From: CBDTTW01 sp965363675
GTDB lineage: Bacteria; Bacteroidota; Rhodothermia; Rhodothermales; DASSAV01
Reading direction: 5' to 3'
NCBI GenBank assembly: GCA_965363675.1
Contig: CBDTTW010000006.1
Span: 1-37,342 of the forward strand
Length of the DNA: 37,342 nucleotides
Both the position numbers and the translations under genes were made by a program. Below, in pieces: positions 7,487 to 15,485 of this stretch (positions are counted from its first letter, which is position 1; every line of letters starts with the position of its first letter). A model generated the notes under the pieces. That model made no database searches and was not told the origin of the DNA. It worked only from the letters and a program-made list of their open reading frames with translations.

Positions 7487-9976
7487 TCAGGCCGTCGCCG
7501 GTTCCTGCTCGCCCCAGACCCGGGCGAGCACGGCCCGTATTTTCCGCTCCATCCGCGCGATCAGCGCCCGGTTGGCGTTCACCAACGCCTGCTCTGCTTC
7601 GATCTCAGCCACGATGGCGCGCTGGGTTTCGAGGGGCGGAAGAGGTATTCGATGCCCCTCCAACACTGATCTCGGAACCCGCTGTAACCCCCCTGTCCCC
7701 GTCATTTTGCTTTGGGCTATGGCGCGGAAATTGGCATTCACGACCGCGAAGTAGACCCACTCAGGGAGGACTCTGTCCGAGCAGCGAATCACAAAGAACT
7801 CGCTGGATCCAAATCCAATTCCATTCTGGAGATTGCGGGCGATACCCGCTTTGCCGTTCTCGAAGCACGGGGTCACCTTCGCCAGAAGCACGTCATTCTC
7901 ACGAAAGTAGGTGTAGCCGGCCGCGACTTCCGAAAGGGCCCTTGTCTCTATAGGCTCGAATGTCATGGAGTGCTCGCCTAAGACTGCCATGGGGACGAAC
8001 GCGACGACAGTATCGCTGGGCAACTCCGCTGCCTCGCTTTTTCTCGGGTTTATCTCCGCCGCCTCCCCCAACGCCACCATCGGCCAGTCCGGCGCAACGG
8101 GGATGCGCGGGCGGTAGTGCGCGACCACGGCGCGGGCGCCGTCGATCACCTTCTGATAGCCCTCGATCTCTGCGGCGATTTCTTGCTGCACTTCCAGCGG
8201 CGGCAGGGGGATTTCGAGTTCGAGCAGACTATGTTCATGCAAACGCACCCGATTCGTCGTTCCCGAACTCGCGTTTTTGCAAAGATCCCAGAAAAGCGGC
8301 GTATTCGTTATGGCTCCCAGATACGCGATGTCAAGACGCTGAGCATCTACATCGAAGGACGGAAAATCCTGAGAAACCAAGGCTCCATTTAATTCCGCAG
8401 GTACAATGCCGCACGCGCCGTTGCGCGCGTCAATTTTCGAGATAACGAACTGACCTGCCGAAACAACCAGGCGCCGCGCGCCGGAGGCTGGCCCGGCGCC
8501 ATCGTTCTTCCGCGGAATGACGCCCTTGCCCCATAGCCTGACCGTCACTTCACGATACTGCACGCCGGCCTGCACCTTGATTTCCTTCGTATTAGGCGCA
8601 AGCATCTCGCCCAGGCGCACCATCTCCACCGTGCCGATTGCCTGCTTCGGACGGTACCGTGTTCCAGTCAGGTTCACATCGCCGGCCAGCACCGCCTCAC
8701 GGGGCGCGAGCCATGAATGCAGCGATAGTTCGCCTCCCGCATAGTAAGCGCGATAGTCGCGCAGCACTTGCGGCAGATCGTTGTGCTCCGTAGAGGTGCG
8801 CTTGGCGCCAAGACTGAACCCTATCTCCCGCACGTCGGAGAACATGACGTTCGGGTTGCGCCGCGCCTCGATTCGGTCGAGTATAAGAATCGAGGTCTTG
8901 ACACCCGTATACGGCATGAATACGCCGGAGGGCAGCGAGATAACGCCGACAAGAAAGTTCTCCACCAGCATCTTACGCAGCTTTTTATAGGCGGTCTGGC
9001 TCTGGAAGATGACGCCTTCGGGCACGATGATGCCGGCGCGGCCGCCGGGCGTGAGGTGCTCGGCGATGTAGTCCACGAACAGCACCTCGCTGCGCTTGCT
9101 CTGCACCGAGAAGCGCGTGTGCGGCCGGATGCCGCCCTTGGGCGACATGAACGGCGGGTTGGCGAGGATCACGTCGGCGTACTCGTTCCAGCGCTCCTCG
9201 CTCGTGAGCGTGTCGTACTCGTAGATGTGCGGCTCCTGGAAACCGTGCAGGTACAGGTTCACCAGCGAGAGGCGCACCATGTCCGGCGAGATGTCGTAGC
9301 CCTTGAAGTTCGCCGCCAGGCGCCCCCGCTCGTCGGGCGCGAGGCGTTCGCCGCGCCAGGGCCCCGGGCCGTCGGCGCTGTTGGCCTTCAGGATGTGCTT
9401 GTACGCCGAGATCAGGAACCCCGCCGTGCCGCACGCCGGGTCCAGCACGACCTCGTGTTTCTTCGGATCGACCACGGCCGCCACGAAGTCGATGATGTGG
9501 CGCGGGGTGCGGAACTGGCCGGCGTCGCCCTGGCTGCCCAGCACCGAAAGCAGGTACTCGAAGGCGTCGCCGAGCCGCTCCGAGTGGTCGTACTCGAAGG
9601 CGTCGATGATTTTCAGGAACGCCCGGAGCGTTTCCGGGTCGCGGTAGGGCAGAAAAGCGTTCTTGAAGATGTCGCGGAAAAGCGGCGGGATGCCGGAGTT
9701 CTGCGGCATCGCCCCGATGGCCTCGGCGTAGAGGTTCAGGGCTTCGTGGCCGCCCAACCCCGAGCGCATCAGCTTCGCCCACCCATAGCGCTCGTAGGGG
9801 CCCGCGAAAAAGGCGCGCCGCCCCCCGAGCGCCTCCGCCTCGGCGTCCATGTCGTCCATGAACTTGTAGATGAGCGCAATCGTGATCTGCTCGACCTGGC
9901 TCTTCGGATCGGGGACCTTGCCCACGAGGATATCGCGCGCCTGGTCGATGCGGCGTTTGGTGTCGGCGTCGAGCAT
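7487..9976 (-). CDS. hsdM: Type I restriction-modification HsdM-HsdS fusion (N6-adenine methyltransferase plus specificity subunit)
   Basis: 829 residues joining two normally separate subunits. Residues 1-445 are HsdM: a helical N-terminal domain, GQFRTPRHI at 153-161, SAM-binding motif I DPACGTAGF at 179-187 and catalytic NPPF at 273-276 for adenine-N6 methylation. From about residue 449 the protein is HsdS: two target-recognition domains, each followed by a conserved helical spacer starting with the near-repeat IPLPPLE (about residues 593 and 783). Having two recognition domains fits a bipartite target. The segment encoding these domains (about 7650-8900) is visibly lower in GC than the methylase part, as expected if recognition domains are exchanged between strains. 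The gene starts 8 bases after the hsdR stop, so R and M-S are one transcription unit. Confidence 0.93.
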   Translation of the reverse strand: MLDADTKRRIDQARDILVGKVPDPKSQVEQITIALIYKFMDDMDAEAEALGGRRAFFAGPYERYGWAKLMRSGLGGHEALNLYAEAIGAMPQNSGIPPLFRDIFKNAFLPYRDPETLRAFLKIIDAFEYDHSERLGDAFEYLLSVLGSQGDAGQFRTPRHIIDFVAAVVDPKKHEVVLDPACGTAGFLISAYKHILKANSADGPGPWRGERLAPDERGRLAANFKGYDISPDMVRLSLVNLYLHGFQEPHIYEYDTLTSEERWNEYADVILANPPFMSPKGGIRPHTRFSVQSKRSEVLFVDYIAEHLTPGGRAGIIVPEGVIFQSQTAYKKLRKMLVENFLVGVISLPSGVFMPYTGVKTSILILDRIEARRNPNVMFSDVREIGFSLGAKRTSTEHNDLPQVLRDYRAYYAGGELSLHSWLAPREAVLAGDVNLTGTRYRPKQAIGTVEMVRLGEMLAPNTKEIKVQAGVQYREVTVRLWGKGVIPRKNDGAGPASGARRLVVSAGQFVISKIDARNGACGIVPAELNGALVSQDFPSFDVDAQRLDIAYLGAITNTPLFWDLCKNASSGTTNRVRLHEHSLLELEIPLPPLEVQQEIAAEIEGYQKVIDGARAVVAHYRPRIPVAPDWPMVALGEAAEINPRKSEAAELPSDTVVAFVPMAVLGEHSMTFEPIETRALSEVAAGYTYFRENDVLLAKVTPCFENGKAGIARNLQNGIGFGSSEFFVIRCSDRVLPEWVYFAVVNANFRAIAQSKMTGTGGLQRVPRSVLEGHRIPLPPLETQRAIVAEIEAEQALVNANRALIARMERKIRAVLARVWGEQEPATA

Positions 9977-9984
9977 GGGATCGG

Positions 9985-12528
9985 CTAGGCGGCAAACTGA
10001 TTGAGGGGCACGTAATCCTTGACGTACTCGGGCACCAGGGCGCGGTACTTTTCCGGCACGGCCTTGTAGTCGCGCATCGAAAGGACCGGGTTGGCGGCCA
10101 GCGCCGTGAACCGGCGGTCGTCGATGATGCTGCGGACGTACCCGTCGGTCACGTAGGCTTCGAAATAGTGCCGGATGGCCGGCAAGGCCGAAGCCTCGTC
10201 CGGCTTGTAGTCGGCCACGAACTTGTTGAACTCCTCCTCCAGCAGCTCTTTTTTAGATTTAAAGCGGGGGATCAGGCCGAAGACCTTCTCCAGGATTTCC
10301 CGCAGCGTGACCCGGCGGTCCACGCCGGCCGCCTTGCGAAGCTTGTCGAGGGTGTAGTACTCCTCCGGTTTGCCGAGCACCTCGCGGTTGACGTAATCGA
10401 CGACGCGGTCCCAGTGGCCGGCCTCGACGGCGGCGGCGATCTGCGGATCTTCGCGCACGGCGTCCTCGAAGCGCTCGAAGAACATGCGGTCGATCTTCAT
10501 GCCGTCCGGGCCGGTCGGCGTCTCCCGGACCTGCAAGAGGATGTCGGCGCCGGGGCGCCGGTACGCGCCGCCCGAAGCCGGCGCACGCGCGTCGGGCGGG
10601 TCGTCGGCGGGCATCGCCCTCCCCAGGGGGGGCAGGGTCAGCACCTCGTCGTAGTTGAACCCGGTCTCGAAGTACTCGCAGGCCGCGAAGAAGTCGAACA
10701 GCTTGAACGCCGTCTTGGGCGCGGGCGGCGCATCCGCCGCGCCGCGAAGCTGCTCGCGGAAGTCGTGCCGGCGCGTGCCGCGCCCCTTGATCTGGATGAA
10801 ATCCGTGGGCGAGAAAACCGGCCGGAACAGCCCGATGTTGAGGATGTCGGGGCAGTCGTAGCCGGTCGTCATCATCCCGACGGTGACGCAGACCCGGGCT
10901 TTGCTGGTGGCATAATCCGGGCGGAAGTTGCCCGAGCCGAGCAGGTTGTTGTGGGCAAAGTTGATGGCGAACTGCTGCGCGTCCGGCACGAGCGAGGTCA
11001 CCTGCACGGCAAAGTCGGAGTGGTGCTTGCCGGGGTGCATACGCTCTGCCATCAGGTTAAAGATCTGCGTGAGCTTGCCGGCGTGGCGCTGACTGACGGC
11101 GAAAACGATGGACTTGCCGATTTCGTTGCTGATGGGGTCGCGCAGGGCGTTGTCCAGAAAAACCTTGCACAGCAGCTCGTTGGCGCCTTCCGCGAAGAAC
11201 CGCTTCTCGAAGTCGCGCTGCGTGAACGCCTCCTGCTGCTCCTGGCCGTGCTCGTCGGTGAACGAGACCGCGAACCCCTCTTCGGAGAGCAGTTGCGTCG
11301 TCACCTCTGTGCGGGCATCGACCACGATGGGGTTGATGAGGTAACCCTCGCGGACGCCGTCGAGCAGCGAGTACCGGAACGTCGGCTGGCCGCTTTCGCA
11401 CCCGAACGTGCGGTATGTATCGAGCAGCAATCGACGCTCCACCTCGCGCGGGTCGTGGGCGGCGGCCTGCTCGAACCGGCGCAGGTAATCGCGTGGGGTG
11501 GCCGTTAGGCCGAGCTTGTACCCCGTGAAATAATCGAAGACGGCGCGCGCGTTCCCCCCGATGGAGCGGTGCGCCTCGTCCGAAATGACCAGGTCGAAGT
11601 CGGTGGGCGAAAACACCCGCTGGTACTTGTTGTTGAAAAGCAGCGACTGCACGGTGGTTACGACAATCTCGGCGCGGCGCCAGTCATCGCGGTTTTCCTT
11701 ATAGATTACCGTTTGGAAATCGGCCGAGAGCACCCGCGAGAAAGCCTTCCGGGCCTGGTCTTCAAGCTCCAGGCGATCCACGAGGAAAAGCACCCGCCGG
11801 GCGTTGCCCGTCCGCAGAAACAGCTTGATGACCGCAGCGGCCGTGAGCGTTTTGCCCGTGCCGGTAGCCATCTCGAACAGAAACCTATCCCTCCCGGCGC
11901 GGACGGCCGCCTGAAGCTGATGGACCGCCCTGAGCTGGTACGGGCGCAGAAACCGCAGGTTGTTGACCTGGATGAAGCCGGGGCGTTCCGCCTCGTGCGT
12001 CCACGCGGCTTCCGCCTGGTACCCCGGCCGCTGCGTCAGGACGATGTAGTCCTCGGCGACCCGTTCCGCAGCAAGACGCTCGGGGTCGGGTTTTACGCCT
12101 TGCCGACGCTCCGCGACGGAATCAGGAGTCGGAAAGGTCGTAATAAGGTGTGGACTGCCCTGGTCCAGGTCCCAGAAGTAATGCAGGTTGCCGTTGGAGA
12201 GCAGCACGAACCGGCAGTTCAGCGACCGCGCATACTTCCGGGCCTGCTCCTTCCCGACGAGCGGATCTTTGTCCTCCGCCTTCGCTTCCAGGACGACGAG
12301 CGGAAAGCCCTTCGCGTCGAGCAGCAGAAAGTCGATGAACCCCTTCTTCGCCGTATGAAAACTGCCCCCGGGCGTCCCGGGGTCGTCCGGCCCGAGCGCA
12401 ACCGTCGGCTCCAGGCGAATGTTGGCGGGTTTGTCCCCGTCCGCAAAAAACCGCCAGCCGGCCGCTTCGAGGAGCTTGTTGATCTTGATGCGGGCGGCGG
12501 CCTCCTTCTCGGACATGGCGGTGCTCAC
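9985..12528 (-). CDS. hsdR: Type I restriction endonuclease subunit R (EcoEI-like)
   Basis: 847 residues with the domains of an HsdR motor nuclease. The N-terminal PD-(D/E)xK nuclease has D66 and the E-x-K pair at E81/K83 (VVLEAKAED). The SF2 translocase has Walker A ATGTGKT at 221-227, Walker B DEAH at 317-320, TATP at 342-345 and a late motif QIKGRGTRR. The C-terminal part after about residue 610 (KTAFKLFDFFAACEYF) fits the EcoEI-type R C-terminal domain. It should cut unmethylated DNA after translocation, with the HsdMS fusion supplying target recognition. The ATG at 12528 is followed by a second Met at residue 5, and either could be the start. All catalytic motifs seem intact, so the system is probably active. 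It is transcribed away from tRNA-Leu. Confidence 0.94.
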   Translation of the reverse strand: MSTAMSEKEAAARIKINKLLEAAGWRFFADGDKPANIRLEPTVALGPDDPGTPGGSFHTAKKGFIDFLLLDAKGFPLVVLEAKAEDKDPLVGKEQARKYARSLNCRFVLLSNGNLHYFWDLDQGSPHLITTFPTPDSVAERRQGVKPDPERLAAERVAEDYIVLTQRPGYQAEAAWTHEAERPGFIQVNNLRFLRPYQLRAVHQLQAAVRAGRDRFLFEMATGTGKTLTAAAVIKLFLRTGNARRVLFLVDRLELEDQARKAFSRVLSADFQTVIYKENRDDWRRAEIVVTTVQSLLFNNKYQRVFSPTDFDLVISDEAHRSIGGNARAVFDYFTGYKLGLTATPRDYLRRFEQAAAHDPREVERRLLLDTYRTFGCESGQPTFRYSLLDGVREGYLINPIVVDARTEVTTQLLSEEGFAVSFTDEHGQEQQEAFTQRDFEKRFFAEGANELLCKVFLDNALRDPISNEIGKSIVFAVSQRHAGKLTQIFNLMAERMHPGKHHSDFAVQVTSLVPDAQQFAINFAHNNLLGSGNFRPDYATSKARVCVTVGMMTTGYDCPDILNIGLFRPVFSPTDFIQIKGRGTRRHDFREQLRGAADAPPAPKTAFKLFDFFAACEYFETGFNYDEVLTLPPLGRAMPADDPPDARAPASGGAYRRPGADILLQVRETPTGPDGMKIDRMFFERFEDAVREDPQIAAAVEAGHWDRVVDYVNREVLGKPEEYYTLDKLRKAAGVDRRVTLREILEKVFGLIPRFKSKKELLEEEFNKFVADYKPDEASALPAIRHYFEAYVTDGYVRSIIDDRRFTALAANPVLSMRDYKAVPEKYRALVPEYVKDYVPLNQFAA

Positions 12529-12599
12529 TGTCTATGCGCTGAAAGCCCCTGCATTCGTAGGGCGCAGGCTCAGCCCGCATTCCAGCCTACAGGCCATAG

Positions 12600-12633
12600 A
12601 AAAACCCGCTTTCTATGCCAGAAAAGCGGGTTT
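12600..12633 (-). terminator. Rho-independent terminator of tRNA-Leu
   Basis: A perfect 11-bp inverted repeat (AAACCCGCTTT at 12623-12633 against AAAGCGGGTTT at 12602-12612, minus-strand sense) with a 10-base loop. The 3' arm ends in a run of Ts on the minus strand. It begins 4 bases after the tRNA 3' end, where a tRNA terminator is expected, and also separates tRNA transcription from hsdR. Confidence 0.8.
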
Positions 12634-12637
12634 CCAG

Positions 12638-12720
12638 TACCCGAGGTGGGACTCGAACCCACACGCCCTTGCGGACATACGATTTTGAGTCGCATGCGTC
12701 TACCATTCCGCCACTCGGGC
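12638..12720 (-). tRNA. tRNA-Leu (anticodon CAA)
   Basis: An 83-base class II tRNA on the minus strand. The acceptor arm GCCCGAG pairs with CTCGGGT, with a G1-U72 wobble at the first pair and A73 as discriminator, as usual for leucine. The anticodon loop CTCAAAA gives anticodon CAA. A long variable arm (GTCCGCAAGGGC region) and a T-loop GTTCGAGTC follow. The 3' CCA is not encoded. It marks the border between the restriction locus on its 3' side and the prophage on its 5' side. Confidence 0.95.
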
Positions 12721-12869
12721 AAGGTGTTGTTTCTTAAGTACTTGCAAAGAGCATCCGACATCTCTCCGGCAGCCGCCGGCCGGCCGGTGCACCAAATGCG
12801 TACCAGTTGATGCACGTCGCGGAGTCGCCGCCAAGATACGGCGGCTCGAGCGGCCCGCGCAAACCGGCC

Positions 12870-13313
12870 TCAGCTGCGCCAGATGCGGCCGGTCAGAATG
12901 TCTCTGATGGTCGTCGGGTCTACGCCGTGAGAACGCGCCAGGCTCCGCTGCGACGTCCCGGCAAGGGCGGCTTTGCGGATATCGCATACCTGATGCGCCG
13001 TCAGCTTGCTCCGTCCGTTGGCCTCGCCGCGAGCCTGCCGGCCGGCGTCCTGGCGGTCTTGCACGTTTTGAGCCTGCGTCCCGACGACCAGGTGGGCCGG
13101 ATTGACACAGGCCGGATTGTGACACATGTGTCGCACAACGTGCCCCTCGGGAATGAAGGTGCCTGTGCTGGCGCAGGCCCAGCGGTGGGCGCCCGTGTGG
13201 GCGTCGCCGGTCCAGAAGCGGCCGTAGCCGTCGCGGTCCAGGGCGCCGGTCCAAAGCCAGCACTCGCCGGTCGCGTCGACGCGGCTCCAAAAGCGATCGG
13301 TGGTGTTCATCAT
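12870..13313 (-). CDS. Phage HNH endonuclease with C-terminal helix-turn-helix
   Basis: 147 residues. The N-terminal half has the HNH_3-type layout: WLWTGALDRDGYGRF, then HRWACASTG, then VRHMCHNPACVNPAHLVVG, where the H, C-x4-C, N and H residues form the beta-beta-alpha-metal nuclease site. The C-terminal 50 residues (LTAHQVCDIRKAALAGTS onward) form a helix-turn-helix resembling the NUMOD/recombinase kind, for DNA binding. Such proteins are common in phage genomes as homing nucleases or packaging helpers. It starts with two consecutive ATGs (13313 and 13310). It is the last gene of the minus-strand arm and the nearest phage gene to tRNA-Leu. Which role it has here is not known. Confidence 0.85.
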   Translation of the reverse strand: MMNTTDRFWSRVDATGECWLWTGALDRDGYGRFWTGDAHTGAHRWACASTGTFIPEGHVVRHMCHNPACVNPAHLVVGTQAQNVQDRQDAGRQARGEANGRSKLTAHQVCDIRKAALAGTSQRSLARSHGVDPTTIRDILTGRIWRS

Positions 13314-13365
13314 AGGTAGGTTCCACGCGGGTGCCTACGTATGATGTGCAGGGGTCCGGAAGCAA

Positions 13366-13392
13366 CGAGGCCCCGCCGGCGGCGGAGCCTCG
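13366..13392 (-). terminator. Strong GC hairpin, possible terminator of the phage left operon
   Basis: CGAGGC pairs with GCCTCG around an inner CCGCC/GGCGG stem, 22 bases after the stop of the small membrane protein (minus sense). The following bases are only moderately T-rich, so termination is likely but not certain. Confidence 0.45.
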
Positions 13393-13413
13393 TGCTGCGA
13401 CGGGTCGGACCGA

Positions 13414-13686
13414 TCAGCGCCTCGCGGCCAGTTCGCGCTGCGACGGCAGCCCCGGCCGGCGGCGCGAAGCGCGACTCTCGAGTCGCCCCAAGCGCTCCTC
13501 GATGCGCTCGACCCGGCGGTCGAGCCGAGCGTTTTTCGTGTCGATGGCCGACGCGACGCCGCGCATCTGCTCGAAAGCGCCGGTGGGGCGGTCGTGCCGG
13601 GCCGGGCGGCGGGTAAAGCGGCCGGCGGCGAAGCCGGTGAGAAAGGCAAGCGCGGCGATGAGGCAAGTCGTAGCGATCAATTTCAA
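13414..13686 (-). CDS. Small membrane-anchored coiled-coil protein, phage
   Basis: 90 residues if started at the TTG at 13686. A second TTG two codons later (13680) has GGGA at a more usual distance of 8 bases and may be the true start. One hydrophobic segment (about residues 3-20, IATTCLIAALAFLTGFAAG) is followed by an arginine-rich region and a predicted helix with heptad character (NARLDRRVERIEERLGRLES). The form, one membrane span plus a charged helix, is seen in spanin-like, holin-associated and other small phage membrane proteins, but no family is recognised. Two TTG starts without an ATG make the start uncertain; the frame has clear coding bias. Confidence 0.55.
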   Translation of the reverse strand: MKLIATTCLIAALAFLTGFAAGRFTRRPARHDRPTGAFEQMRGVASAIDTKNARLDRRVERIEERLGRLESRASRRRPGLPSQRELAARR

Positions 13687-15485
13687 GGTCCCATGTCGTC
13701 GGTGAATTTTGCTTGAAGTTGCGGCGATTGCGAAGCGCGAGGGGACGCTGAGAACCTCGGCCGGATTAGTTCACGCGGCGGGGGCGTCGCCTGGTCAGTC
13801 GCGCTCGAGGAGGTGCCGGAGGTAGTCCGCGCCCCACGTCGCCCGGATGGCCGCGCTTTCGCAGGGGTGGGTTTCAGCGAACCAGCACGGCGCGGCGCTT
13901 TCCACGGCATGGCCGGCGCGCTCCAGGGCGTGAAGCACTTCGTCGGTGAAGAGGGTGACCCTGTCCGGCACGCCGTCGGACCAAACGGGACCCTGAGAAT
14001 CGTAGGCGACAAGGTGGCTGTTTGCGCTGCGCCGGATGAGATAGCCGTCGGCAGGGTGGTCGGGGTGAATGCGCATGTCGTGTCCATAAACGGTTTGTCG
14101 CGCTCGAGGAGCGCCTCGGGGAAGTTTGAACCGGCCAGAGCCTCGGCAAAGGCGGCGTCGCTTATCGCGCCAAGCGAGAGGAGTCCGTCGTGCTCGTTGG
14201 CGATAACCTCGAAACCGTGACGAGCGCCCAGCACGGTGAGCCGGTGGACGAGCGCGGCCTCTTTGCCTTGCAGGCGGTGCGCGGCGAGGGCCGCTACGGC
14301 CTCGTGCCGTCGGAGCGAGCCGCGCTCGTCGCGGTAGGCGTCGAGCCGGAACGGGGCGCCACAGTCATTGACGACGTACCAGCCGTTCCCAGGCCGCTTG
14401 TTCGCTTCCCAGAAGTCGGCGACAAGCCACTTGTAGTACTGCTGCAGTCGCGCGCTAAGGGGACTCAAAAGCCGTACAACGTCGGCGTACGCCCGGTGCG
14501 GGTCGGGGACCTCCCCGGCCGCGTGGGCCTTCCTGATAGCCTCCGCGATCGCCGGAAGCTCGGTGAGGCCCAACTCGCGCTGCAAATTTACGGCCTGCGC
14601 GTATGAATCGTGAAGCGTGCCATGGAATAACAAGGCGTACGTCGCCGTTTTCCATGTGTCGACCGATAGGCTGGCCTGGGCGGCGAAGAACGCCTTCGGC
14701 TTTGCAAGCAGCTCGTCGACCTCGCGCGTGTCGATGCCGGCGAGCCGGAACTCCTGGCGCAGCCCGTAAAGCTGGCTCGATTTCAGGTCGTTGTTGTGCA
14801 CATCCGGCACGCCCTCGACGGCCGCCTGCTTCATCGCACGCGAGCAGGACTGCAAGCCGCCGCCGATCTCAGACAGGCGTCCCGAAAGCGGCTGCACCCG
14901 GTACGCCGGTTCATACGCGCAAACGCCCTCGGGCATGTCCGGGGCCTGCACGGGACGCTGCTGGCGTATGGACTCCCAGCACGCGGCGTCGTTCGCGTGG
15001 CGATGCTTGGCTTTGATGAAGGCGTCGCGCTCGGGAGCGTCGTCGCCGCCGCCTGCGGCTTTCCAGAGGCCCTCCAGACGGTCCCGCTCGGCGGCTAGGT
15101 GCGCGACGTGTTTCCGCACGGCCGCGAAGTTGAACACGCGGCGACGGATGGCGCGCAGTGCGGCGGCGACGATTTCTGGATGAGCGTGGCCGTTGTCATC
15201 AGTGAGGCGCGTGCGCTCGGCGGTCTTGACGCGCCGGTGACGTCCGGTCGCCAGGTCGCAGCGGAGCAGCTCCTCCGCGCCGAGGTCCTGGCCCAGGGTT
15301 AGGTACTGCGCAACGATATCGTCCGGAATCCGGAGAGCGGCTAAGTCGACGCCGCCGCGAGTAGCGACTCCGCGCCTCGAGAATCCCGGCGGCGCGAAGC
15401 GGCTCCCATACGCTTTCCGTGCGGAACGGGCAGTCGGTGAGCTTCTCCAGCATGAGCCTGCTCGCCACGGGGACCCAGCCATCAT
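13683..15485 (-). CDS. Divergent family A DNA polymerase palm domain (phage replication)
   Basis: The open frame has 600 codons, but convincing protein covers about residues 38-470 (15374 to about 14076). The order of motifs is that of polymerase I/T7 DNA polymerase: SGRLSE at 201-206 (the TGR motif), motif A D233 in NNDLKSSQLYGLR, motif B K279 in DTWKTATYALLFHG, the LQGKEAALVHRL helix at 405-416 (the QGTAAD helix) and motif C HD at 432-433 in NEHDGLLSL. D233 and D433 would bind the two catalytic metals. Motif C lacks the usual glutamate after HD, and no 3'-5' exonuclease domain is present. The first 37 codons and those after about 470 look like wrong-frame translation: the former overlap the upstream winged-helix gene, the latter the 93-residue gene. 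No usable ATG/GTG/TTG lies at the point where homology starts, hence the suspected frame change at about 15350. Confidence 0.75.
   Translation of the reverse strand: MMAGSPWRAGSCWRSSPTARSARKAYGSRFAPPGFSRRGVATRGGVDLAALRIPDDIVAQYLTLGQDLGAEELLRCDLATGRHRRVKTAERTRLTDDNGHAHPEIVAAALRAIRRRVFNFAAVRKHVAHLAAERDRLEGLWKAAGGGDDAPERDAFIKAKHRHANDAACWESIRQQRPVQAPDMPEGVCAYEPAYRVQPLSGRLSEIGGGLQSCSRAMKQAAVEGVPDVHNNDLKSSQLYGLRQEFRLAGIDTREVDELLAKPKAFFAAQASLSVDTWKTATYALLFHGTLHDSYAQAVNLQRELGLTELPAIAEAIRKAHAAGEVPDPHRAYADVVRLLSPLSARLQQYYKWLVADFWEANKRPGNGWYVVNDCGAPFRLDAYRDERGSLRRHEAVAALAAHRLQGKEAALVHRLTVLGARHGFEVIANEHDGLLSLGAISDAAFAEALAGSNFPEALLERDKPFMDTTCAFTPTTLPTAISSGAAQTATLSPTILRVPFGPTACRTGSPSSPTKCFTPWSAPAMPWKAPRRAGSLKPTPAKARPSGRRGARTTSGTSSSATDQATPPPRELIRPRFSASPRASQSPQLQAKFTDDMGP
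13795..14076 (-). CDS. Small hypothetical phage protein
   Basis: 93 residues from ATG at 14076. Third codon positions are almost all G or C, as in neighbouring real genes, so I prefer this frame over the longer polymerase frame that runs through the same bases. The sequence is soluble, with a beta-rich start and a helix near TDEVLHALERAG. It has three cysteines but no metal-binding spacing. It begins where homology to polymerase I ends, suggesting either a separate gene translated after the polymerase or its C-terminal part displaced by a frame change. No function can be given. Confidence 0.6.
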   Translation of the reverse strand: MRIHPDHPADGYLIRRSANSHLVAYDSQGPVWSDGVPDRVTLFTDEVLHALERAGHAVESAAPCWFAETHPCESAAIRATWGADYLRHLLERD

